Part shown: piece by piece, positions 58,119-64,000 of the stretch
Layout: the number at the start of each line of letters is the position of its first letter
Position numbering within the stretch: the first letter of the stretch is position 1
Source of the DNA: Flagellimonas eckloniae
GTDB taxonomy: Bacteria > Bacteroidota > Bacteroidia > Flavobacteriales > Flavobacteriaceae
DNA length: 64,000 bases
Direction of reading: 5' to 3'
Assembly: GCF_001413955.1 (NCBI RefSeq)
Contig: NZ_LCTZ01000002.1
Location: 496,001 to 560,000, forward strand
Program-made: the position numbers and the translations under genes
The notes under the pieces: model-generated
Databases searched by the model: none
Told to the model about the DNA's origin: nothing
The model's input: only the letters and a program-made list of their open reading frames with translations

Positions 58119-58153
58119 TTTGTTAAGTAGTCTTGGTAGAATAATTACCTTTG
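58119..58153 (+). promoter_or_regulatory. Promoter of the DUF6913-dapA pair
   Basis: TTTG (58119-58122), a 23-base spacer and TACCTTTG (58146-58153): both elements of a Bacteroidota promoter, with a predicted leader of about 14 bases to ATG 58172. Confidence 0.65.
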
Positions 58154-58171
58154 TAAAAATGCATAAAAAAT

Positions 58172-58705
58172 ATGTTTTTAAGAGGGCTCCAGGATAAATT
58201 TAAAGTTAAATCGGGTCATAAACATTTACAAGAGGAGATAGAAAAGCCTTCTTCGGTCGTAAATAGAGAGAAGGGAATCACAAGCATTGGCTGTATTGTT
58301 GATGTTGATAATTTTCAAAGTGCGGAGGTGTTTTATGAACTAATTGATGAGTTTTCCCTTAGACCCAACGCAATCAAGATTATTGGGTACAAAAGGGAAT
58401 ATGACAAAAACTCACCGTATGCCATTCAAATTTTTTCCGACAAGGATTTAGGTTGGAAAGGAGTAATTGAAAATGGATATGTATTGGAGTTTTTAGGACG
58501 GGAATATGACATGTTGATTAATTATTATGAAGAGGATAATTTGATGATGAAGTTGTTATCCGTTAAAACCAAGGCAAGACTTAAAGTAGGTTTTGGAACC
58601 TTGGATCCAAAAATCAATGATTTAATTTTAAATACACCCTTAAAGGATTTTAAGGTTTTTAAAAGTGAATTGAAAAAGTATTTAAAGGTTTTAAAAGAAT
58701 TATAA
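58172..58705 (+). CDS. DUF6913 domain protein, unknown function
   Basis: 177 residues, soluble. The N-terminus is basic and helical ([22 protein letters not shown]), followed by an alternating alpha/beta part: [72 protein letters not shown] match it to DUF6913, a flavobacterial family with no known role, from memory. Its stop overlaps the dapA start (TAATG), so the two are translationally coupled; the link to lysine synthesis is only by position. Confidence 0.75.
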   Translation: MFLRGLQDKFKVKSGHKHLQEEIEKPSSVVNREKGITSIGCIVDVDNFQSAEVFYELIDEFSLRPNAIKIIGYKREYDKNSPYAIQIFSDKDLGWKGVIENGYVLEFLGREYDMLINYYEEDNLMMKLLSVKTKARLKVGFGTLDPKINDLILNTPLKDFKVFKSELKKYLKVLKEL

Positions 58706-59595
58706 TGGAACAGTTGATGGGTACGGGAGTTGCTTTGGTAACACCGTTCAATGATGATTTTTCTATAGATGTAAACGCATTGGAGCGTGTTGTGGAGCAT
58801 ACTATTCAAGGTGGTGTGGATTATCTTGTGGTATTGGGAACCACTGGCGAGTCTGTTACACTTTCCAAGAATAATAAACAGCTGGTAATCGATACGGTTA
58901 TTAGGGCAAATGCAGGAAGACTTCCTTTGGTTTTGGGTGTTGGAGGGAATAATACCCAAACGGTAATTGAAGATTTGAACACGATTGATCTATCTGAATT
59001 TACGGCGATTTTGTCCGTTTCTCCCTACTACAACAAGCCAACACAAGAAGGTATTTATCAGCACTTTAGGGCGATTGCCAAAGCATCACCAAAACCTATT
59101 GTTCTTTATAATGTTCCCTCTAGGACGGGAAGCAATATTTTGCCTGAAACCACAATTAGATTGGCTTTTGATATTCCAAATATTGTGGCAATCAAGGAAG
59201 CATCAGGGGATATGGTCCAGATTGATAAAATCATTAAGGAAAAACCAGAAGACTTTTTAGTTATTTCAGGAGATGATTTTACCGCCCTTCCAACAGTACT
59301 GGCAGGAGGCTCTGGTGTGATTTCCGTATTGGGGCAAGCTTTACCCAATGAATTTTCCAAAATGATACGTTTGGGAAATGAAGGTAATTCGGATGAAGCC
59401 TATCAAATACACCAAGCACTTTTACCCATTATGCACTATATTTTTGAAGAGGGAAACCCGGCTGGAATCAAAAGTGTGTTTGAATCATTGGGACTCTGTA
59501 AAGGAATCGTAAGGCTACCTTTGGTAGAAGCTACACCGGGCTTAAAAAACAAGATTGCCCACTTTCTGAAATCATTTGTAAGGGTCCATGCCTAA
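58705..59595 (+). CDS. dapA: 4-hydroxy-tetrahydrodipicolinate synthase
   Basis: First committed enzyme of lysine/diaminopimelate synthesis, condensing pyruvate and aspartate semialdehyde. 296 residues in an aldolase TIM barrel. Seen: [26 protein letters not shown] (pyruvate binding), [23 protein letters not shown] (catalytic Tyr) and AIKEASGD with the Schiff-base Lys about 163. The start overlaps the DUF6913 stop by one base. A structured intergenic element follows it (59594-59650). Confidence 0.97.
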   Translation: MEQLMGTGVALVTPFNDDFSIDVNALERVVEHTIQGGVDYLVVLGTTGESVTLSKNNKQLVIDTVIRANAGRLPLVLGVGGNNTQTVIEDLNTIDLSEFTAILSVSPYYNKPTQEGIYQHFRAIAKASPKPIVLYNVPSRTGSNILPETTIRLAFDIPNIVAIKEASGDMVQIDKIIKEKPEDFLVISGDDFTALPTVLAGGSGVISVLGQALPNEFSKMIRLGNEGNSDEAYQIHQALLPIMHYIFEEGNPAGIKSVFESLGLCKGIVRLPLVEATPGLKNKIAHFLKSFVRVHA

Positions 59596-59650
59596 AGTAA
59601 GTTAAATGTTCGCTAAAACAGTAGCGAATACTTCTTGCTACACTTACTTT
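59594..59650. promoter_or_regulatory. Nested hairpins between dapA and bamD
   Basis: Outer arms AAAGTAAGT (59594-59602) and ACTTACTTT (59642-59650), inner arms TTCGCTA (59609-59615) and TAGCGAA (59622-59628), all perfectly paired. The outer 5' arm begins in the dapA stop codon. A short T-run ends the outer stem, so it may act as an unusual terminator. Confidence 0.5.
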
Positions 59651-59691
59651 TGATTGATAAATCTATTTTTTTTAAATCCATTGATTATCAC

Positions 59692-59699
59692 TAATTTTG
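59692..59699 (+). promoter_or_regulatory. Minus-7 box (TAATTTTG) of the bamD operon
   Basis: TAATTTTG ends four bases before ATG 59704, so the predicted transcription start is the start codon. If the message is not leaderless, translation would start at ATG 59716 instead. No minus-33 element at normal distance. Confidence 0.5.
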
Positions 59700-59703
59700 C
59701 AAA

Positions 59704-60531
59704 ATGTTTTTGAAAATGAGGTCTATTCTCCCAATACTCTTTGTAGCTATTTTTATTTCATCATGTAATGAGTACCAAAAAGTGCTCAAGAATGAGGATG
59801 TAAAGGCTAAATATGATTTAGCTCAAAAATATTATGATGAAGGGGATTATAAACGAGCAAAAAGATTATACGAACAAATTGCCCCTAAATATGTGGGTAA
59901 GCCACAGGGTGAACGTGTTATGTTCTTTTTTGCTGATACCTATTTTAAAACAAAGGACTATTATCTTTCTGGTTATCAGTTTGAACGATTCATAAAATCA
60001 TATCCAAAAAGTGATAAGATTCAAGAAGCCTCTTTTTTAGGTGCAAAGAGTTACTACGAGCTTTCACCTGCATACTCGTTGGATCAAACGGATACGGACA
60101 AGGCGTTGGCAAGACTGCAGCTGTTTATCAACACCTATCCAGAATCAGAATATTTTGAAGAAGCAAATATGATGGCGAAAGAGCTGACTTCAAAAAAAGA
60201 AAAGAAACAAATCGAGGTTGCCAAACAATTCAATAAATTAGGAGAGTTTAACTACCCAATTTTGGTATCGGCCATAAAAGCATTGGATAATTTTATTTCA
60301 GACAATCCAGGTTCAATCTACAGAGAAGAGGCTCTTTATTATCGTATTGAAGCAACCACAAACTTAGCTATGAACAGCTATGAAAATAAAAAGAAAGAAC
60401 GTTTGGAAGAAGCATTGAATTCGTACAATAACTTGATGCGTTATTTTCCAGAATCAAAATTCAAAAAGAAAGCAGATGAGCTTTCTGATAGAATTCAAAA
60501 AGAATTGAGCATATATTCCATTTCAAAATAA
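59704..60531 (+). CDS. bamD: Outer-membrane protein assembly factor BamD-like lipoprotein
   Basis: 275 residues. Lipoprotein signal (SILPILFVAIFISSC, Cys21) then tetratricopeptide repeats (KYDLAQKYYDEGDYKRAKRLYEQI, QFERFIKSYPKSDKIQEASF, and so on), the BamD architecture. With BamA it inserts outer-membrane barrels. The family in Bacteroidota is typically this size. Start 59704 fits the minus-7 box if the message is leaderless; ATG 59716 is an alternative. First gene of bamD-rpoZ-coaBC-porD-recN. Confidence 0.92.
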   Translation: MFLKMRSILPILFVAIFISSCNEYQKVLKNEDVKAKYDLAQKYYDEGDYKRAKRLYEQIAPKYVGKPQGERVMFFFADTYFKTKDYYLSGYQFERFIKSYPKSDKIQEASFLGAKSYYELSPAYSLDQTDTDKALARLQLFINTYPESEYFEEANMMAKELTSKKEKKQIEVAKQFNKLGEFNYPILVSAIKALDNFISDNPGSIYREEALYYRIEATTNLAMNSYENKKKERLEEALNSYNNLMRYFPESKFKKKADELSDRIQKELSIYSISK

Positions 60532-60540
60532 GCACAACAC

Positions 60541-60867
60541 ATGCAAGATTTAAAAAATACAAAGGCCCCAGTTTCTACCGTAACTCATGATAGAAACGAA
60601 TTTGATGAAAAAACAGACAACATTTACGAAGCAATTTCCATTGCCTCTAAGCGTGCAATCCAAATCAATTCTGAAATAAAAAAGGAATTATTGGAAAAAC
60701 TGGAAGAATTTGCAACCTATAGTGATAGTTTGGAAGAGGTCTTTGAAAACAAAGAACAGATTGAAGTTTCCAAATTTTATGAAAAATTGCCAAAGCCCCA
60801 TGCATTGGCAGTTATGGAGTGGTTGGAAGATAAAATATACTACAGGAATACTGAGAAAGACGCCTAA
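60541..60867 (+). CDS. rpoZ: DNA-directed RNA polymerase omega subunit (Bacteroidota type)
   Basis: 108 residues. The omega core is TDNIYEAISIASKRAIQINSE (about 25-45), equivalent to the conserved helix that clamps the beta' C-terminus; the C-terminal extension HALAVMEWLEDKIYYRN is specific to Bacteroidota. It helps assemble RNA polymerase. It lies between bamD (nine-base gap) and coaBC (two-base gap), its conserved place in this phylum. Confidence 0.88.
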   Translation: MQDLKNTKAPVSTVTHDRNEFDEKTDNIYEAISIASKRAIQINSEIKKELLEKLEEFATYSDSLEEVFENKEQIEVSKFYEKLPKPHALAVMEWLEDKIYYRNTEKDA

Positions 60868-60869
60868 TA

Positions 60870-62075
60870 ATGCTTAGCGGTAAACACATCCTTTTGGGCA
60901 TTACCGGAGGAATCGCCGCATACAAAACAACATTTCTTGTTAGGCTATTGATAAAAGCTGGTGCCGAGGTCAAAATTGTAATGACCCAAAGTGCTAGCTC
61001 TTTTGTTTCTCCCCTTACATTGTCCACATTATCTAAAAATCCTGTATTGACAGATTTTATTGATAAGGAAGATGGAAGCATTTCTTGGAACAATCATGTA
61101 GAATTGGGGCTTTGGGCCGATTATATGATTGTTGCACCGGCAACTGCGAATACACTGTCCAAAATGGCTCACGGCACTTGTGACAACCTCCTAATGGCAA
61201 CGTACTTATCAGCCAAATGCCCCGTTTTTTATGCACCGGCAATGGATTTAGACATGTACAAACATCCTTCAACCAACGCTTCTTTTGAAAAATTGGAATC
61301 ATTTAACAATATCATGATTCCAGCTGAATCTGGAGAATTAGCCAGTGGATTACATGGAGAGGGACGTATGGCTGAACCCGAAACAATTGTAGGGTTTGTT
61401 CAGGAACATATCGCTAATGGACTTGTGCTAAACGGGAAAAAAGTATTGATTACGGCGGGACCAACCCATGAGGCTATTGATCCCGTTCGGTTTTTGGGGA
61501 ATCGTTCTTCTGGAACAATGGGCTTTGAATTGGCCAAGCAGGCCGCCAATTTGGGAGCTGAAGTCGTTTTGGTTTCAGGCCCTACAAACCTAAATGTAGA
61601 ACATAGCGGCATTAATCTAGTACGGGTAACAACTGCACAAGAAATGTTTGATGCTTCGCATGAACATTATGAAAGTGTAGATGTAGCTGTTTGTGCTGCG
61701 GCTGTTGCGGATTATCGCCCAAAACATGTCGCTGAGGAAAAACTGAAAAAGAAAGATGATGATTTACAGATTGAGCTGGAACGAAACCCCGACATTCTTT
61801 TTTCGTTAGGGAAGGAAAAAAAGCATCAATTTTTGGTAGGATTTGCTTTGGAAACCGAAAATGAACTTGAAAATGCCAAGGGAAAATTAAAGCGGAAAAA
61901 CCTGGATGCCATAGTGCTAAACTCCCTAAAGGATGATGGGGCCGGTTTTGGTGGAAATACCAATAAAATAACCTTCATTGATAAGAATTTGGATATAAAA
62001 ACGTTTGAATTGAAGACAAAGCCAGATGTTGCTTCGGACATTTGGAAAGAAATCATCTCCAGAATTCATGTTTAG
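60870..62075 (+). CDS. coaBC: Bifunctional phosphopantothenoylcysteine decarboxylase/phosphopantothenate-cysteine ligase
   Basis: Two steps of coenzyme A synthesis: CoaB ligates cysteine to phosphopantothenate and CoaC decarboxylates the product. 401 residues. CoaC (1-180, FMN-dependent): GKHILLGITGGIAAYKT, the active-site His in SWNNHVELG, MAHGTCDNLL and APAMDLDMY. CoaB (190-400): ITAGPTHEAIDPVRFLGN and SSGTMGFELAKQA. Its stop overlaps the porD start by eight bases. Confidence 0.97.
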   Translation: MLSGKHILLGITGGIAAYKTTFLVRLLIKAGAEVKIVMTQSASSFVSPLTLSTLSKNPVLTDFIDKEDGSISWNNHVELGLWADYMIVAPATANTLSKMAHGTCDNLLMATYLSAKCPVFYAPAMDLDMYKHPSTNASFEKLESFNNIMIPAESGELASGLHGEGRMAEPETIVGFVQEHIANGLVLNGKKVLITAGPTHEAIDPVRFLGNRSSGTMGFELAKQAANLGAEVVLVSGPTNLNVEHSGINLVRVTTAQEMFDASHEHYESVDVAVCAAAVADYRPKHVAEEKLKKKDDDLQIELERNPDILFSLGKEKKHQFLVGFALETENELENAKGKLKRKNLDAIVLNSLKDDGAGFGGNTNKITFIDKNLDIKTFELKTKPDVASDIWKEIISRIHV

Positions 62076-62958
62076 AATTGTACTGTTCGCTTTTTTTCTT
62101 TCAACTTCACAGTTAATGTGTGCCCAGGAATTGAATTGTACGGTCACTGTCAATTCAGATCAAGTTAGTCAAACAAACCAACAGATTTTTAGGACTCTGG
62201 AACGATCACTCAGTGATTTTGTGAATAAAAATAAATGGACCAATAGGGTTTACAATGAAAATGAACGGGTAAATGCAAGATTGTTCATAACCGTTACCCA
62301 ATATGAATCGGATCGTTTTGATGCCAACATTCAGATTCAATCTTCAAGACCAGTTTTTAATAGCTCATACGAAAGCCCAGTTTTTAATTATAAAGACGAT
62401 TCTTTCAACTTTCAATACCAAGAATTTCAACCTTTGGTATATAACGAGAATGTTTTTGAGTCCAATTTAATTGCAGTTGTATCCTATTACGTTTATATCA
62501 TTTTAGGTTTGGATGCAGATACTTTTTCTTTAGAAGGTGGTGATGAAATGTTTAGAAAGGCTCAGAATATTGTTACGCAGGCCCAAGGCTCCAATGCTGC
62601 AGGCTGGAAACAAGAAACAGGAAGTCGTTCACGCTTTGAATTAGTGGATAATTTGTTGAGCAATTCTTTTAGGGAGTACCGTATTGCCATGTACAACTAC
62701 CATAGAAAAGGGTTGGATATTTTAGGCGATAACAATAGTACGGGAAAGCAAATTATTGCAGGAAGCATGCGTCTCTTTGAAACCCTGATCAAGCGTAGGC
62801 CCAACGCCTTTTTGATTCAGACATTTTTTGATTCAAAATCGGAAGAGATAAAAAACATTTTTTCTGATGGCCCTAAGGTAGATATCGTAAAGCTCAAAGA
62901 AACCTTGAATAGGGTTGCGCCATTTTACTCCAATACCTGGAACCAAATAAAATACTAG
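62068..62958 (+). CDS. porD: PorD-like (DUF4835) exported protein
   Basis: 296 residues. Signal peptide (IVLFAFFLSTSQLMCAQ, about 4-20), then QELNCTVTVNSDQVSQTNQQ and a region rich in aromatic and Asn residues, matching DUF4835, which I recall being linked to the type IX secretion system as PorD. If so, the cell exports proteins with C-terminal sorting domains. ATG 62068 overlaps the coaBC stop by eight bases; the longer reading from 62026 would place the signal peptide far from the N-terminus. A hairpin follows it (62963-62994). Confidence 0.82.
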   Translation: MFRIVLFAFFLSTSQLMCAQELNCTVTVNSDQVSQTNQQIFRTLERSLSDFVNKNKWTNRVYNENERVNARLFITVTQYESDRFDANIQIQSSRPVFNSSYESPVFNYKDDSFNFQYQEFQPLVYNENVFESNLIAVVSYYVYIILGLDADTFSLEGGDEMFRKAQNIVTQAQGSNAAGWKQETGSRSRFELVDNLLSNSFREYRIAMYNYHRKGLDILGDNNSTGKQIIAGSMRLFETLIKRRPNAFLIQTFFDSKSEEIKNIFSDGPKVDIVKLKETLNRVAPFYSNTWNQIKY

Positions 62959-62962
62959 TCAG

Positions 62963-62994
62963 TTTCTCTAAAGACATTTATCTTTACCGAGAAA
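62963..62994 (+). promoter_or_regulatory. Strong hairpin between porD and recN
   Basis: TTTCTC (62963-62968) plus TAAAGA (62969-62974), loop CATTTA, TCTTTA (62981-62986), bulge CC, GAGAAA (62989-62994): twelve paired bases. It ends ten bases before the recN start and has no T-run, so a regulatory or processing role is more likely than termination. Confidence 0.55.
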
Positions 62995-63004
62995 ATCTTC
63001 TACG

Positions 63005-64000
63005 TTGCTTAATAATCTTTCAATTCAAAATTACGCCTTAATAGACGATCTTAATGTGTCGTTTTCTAGTGGATTTACTACTATTACTGGTGAGACCGGA
63101 GCAGGTAAGTCTATTTTGTTGGGTGGACTTTCTTTGGTTTTGGGGAAACGTGCCGATTTGTCTTCACTCAAAAACAAAGCCCAAAAATGCATTATTGAAG
63201 CAGAGTTTGAAATTTCTAAATACGAACTGAAACCTTTTTTTGATGTAAATGATCTGGATTATGAAGCGGTAACCATTTTGAGAAGGGAAATTCTCCCAAG
63301 CGGAAAATCAAGGGCATTTGTAAACGATTCCCCGGTAGTACTTGAAGTACTGAGGAATTTGGGCGAACGTTTGGTCGATGTACATTCCCAACATCAAACT
63401 TTACGATTGACAGAAAATGATTTTCAATTAAAAGTTGTAGATGCGTTAGCGGAAAATAATGAAAACCTTGATGCGTATAAAAGGTTTTTAGAAAGGTATA
63501 AGAAGGCATCAAAGGAGCTGCAAGAACTGATGGATTTTCAATCCAATTCAAACAAAGAACATGATTATAACAGCTTTTTACTGAAAGAACTTGAGTCGGC
63601 ACAATTAAAAATTGGTGCTCAAGCAGAACTTGAAGCTGAATTTGAGCAATTGAACAATGTGGAACAGATTATGGAGCAATTATCCCGAGGGAATCAATTG
63701 CTAAATGACGAGCAGATTGGGATATTGGGGAAGTTGACGGATTTAAAGCGGGCGTTTCAAAACTTAGCTGATTTTGGGAATACGTATTCCGCACTAAATG
63801 AGCGGGTGCAGTCCATTTTTATAGAAATGGATGATATAGCTTCTGAACTTGAGCATGTAAAGGATGGTGTTGAGGCCAATCCCTTGAGATTGGAGACTGT
63901 AAACGCACAGTTACAGCAATTGTATGATTTACAGAAAAAGCATCAAGTAAATTCGGTTGAGGAACTTATTGAAATTAGAAATGGATTGTCCGACAAAGTG
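63005..64000 (+). CDS. recN: DNA repair protein RecN (3' end cut by window edge)
   Basis: SMC-like ATPase acting early in double-strand break repair. The first 332 codons are in the window. LNNLSIQNYALIDDLNVSF matches the usual RecN opening; Walker A is GETGAGKSI (about 28-36) and SGKSRAFVND follows; LVDVHSQHQTL is the Q-loop-like signature. The coiled-coil arm starts near 180. There is no ATG; TTG at 63005 fits the family N-terminus exactly, and an in-frame stop lies upstream at 62969-62971. The rare start and the hairpin before it may keep expression low. C-terminal ATPase half is outside the window. Confidence 0.92.
   Translation, partial: MLNNLSIQNYALIDDLNVSFSSGFTTITGETGAGKSILLGGLSLVLGKRADLSSLKNKAQKCIIEAEFEISKYELKPFFDVNDLDYEAVTILRREILPSGKSRAFVNDSPVVLEVLRNLGERLVDVHSQHQTLRLTENDFQLKVVDALAENNENLDAYKRFLERYKKASKELQELMDFQSNSNKEHDYNSFLLKELESAQLKIGAQAELEAEFEQLNNVEQIMEQLSRGNQLLNDEQIGILGKLTDLKRAFQNLADFGNTYSALNERVQSIFIEMDDIASELEHVKDGVEANPLRLETVNAQLQQLYDLQKKHQVNSVEELIEIRNGLSDKV

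Overview
The window looks like a chromosomal segment of a marine-type member of the family Flavobacteriaceae (Bacteroidota). Reasons: low G+C; very few Shine-Dalgarno sequences before start codons; repeated TAnnTTTG boxes, the Bacteroidota minus-7 promoter element; several TonB-dependent receptors with CarboxypepD_reg-like N-terminal domains; Bacteroidota-restricted families (DUF4294, DUF6095, DUF6913, DUF4249, DUF4835/PorD); and a fused phosphoserine phosphatase/phosphoglycerate dehydrogenase. I see no rRNA, tRNA, CRISPR array, prophage or transposase. Most of the window is housekeeping DNA in compact operons. The species cannot be named from what I can see.

Layout. 1-5.7 kb: DEAD-box helicase (cut by the window edge) with a structured leader, rdgB, a small methyltransferase and alpha/beta hydrolase pair, the serB-serA fusion, and a PilJ-type membrane protein. 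5.7-11.6 kb: rlmH, the nadC-BrkB-DUF2147-priA run and a LytTR response regulator. 11.9-16.2 kb: rpsF-rpsR-rplI and a large Oar-like TonB receptor. 16.3-22.3 kb: hisS, a Nudix hydrolase, an M42 peptidase, DUF4294 and DUF6095 proteins, and a GntP permease. 22.4-28 kb: a DUF4249/TonB receptor pair and monomeric isocitrate dehydrogenase, followed by the only gene-free stretch above 300 bases (27940-28568). 28.6-33.7 kb: rplS with a structured leader, trmD, a third TonB-type barrel and a coiled-coil membrane protein. 33.8-40 kb: long-form GAPDH, HtrA protease, dapF-GNAT-mltG and a lysozyme-like protein. 40.1-46.5 kb: RsmI-like methyltransferase, protein tyrosine phosphatase, dnaA, then thioesterase, YigZ, EamA, HAD and ribD. 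46.5-50.4 kb: GNAT-prmC-ligA-M23 operon with translationally coupled starts. 50.4-58.1 kb is the most accessory part: an OmpA-like/repeat protein, a small conserved protein, a BspA-type repeat lipoprotein, a stand-alone ComEC-like hydrolase and a two-gene 5'-nucleotidase. 58.2-64 kb: DUF6913-dapA, then bamD-rpoZ-coaBC-porD-recN (recN cut by the window edge).

How the genes fit together. dapA and dapF supply diaminopimelate/lysine; mltG, the lysozyme-like protein and the M23 peptidase remodel peptidoglycan; bamD, porD and HtrA serve the envelope, with PorD pointing to type IX secretion. Replication and repair are represented by dnaA, priA, ligA and recN. Translation is represented by S6, S18, L9, L19, hisS, trmD, rlmH, the RsmI-like enzyme and prmC.

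I found no obvious new defence or mobile system. The observations most worth a second look are: structured 5' leaders on the helicase, rplS and recN; promoter boxes exactly four bases before start codons (possible leaderless mRNAs); a palindromic repeat-like insertion read through in frame in prmC; the serB-serA fusion; the 5'-nucleotidase split into two genes in reversed order; a ComEC-type hydrolase without its membrane channel; and a sensor-like protein whose histidine-kinase motif has lost its histidine.
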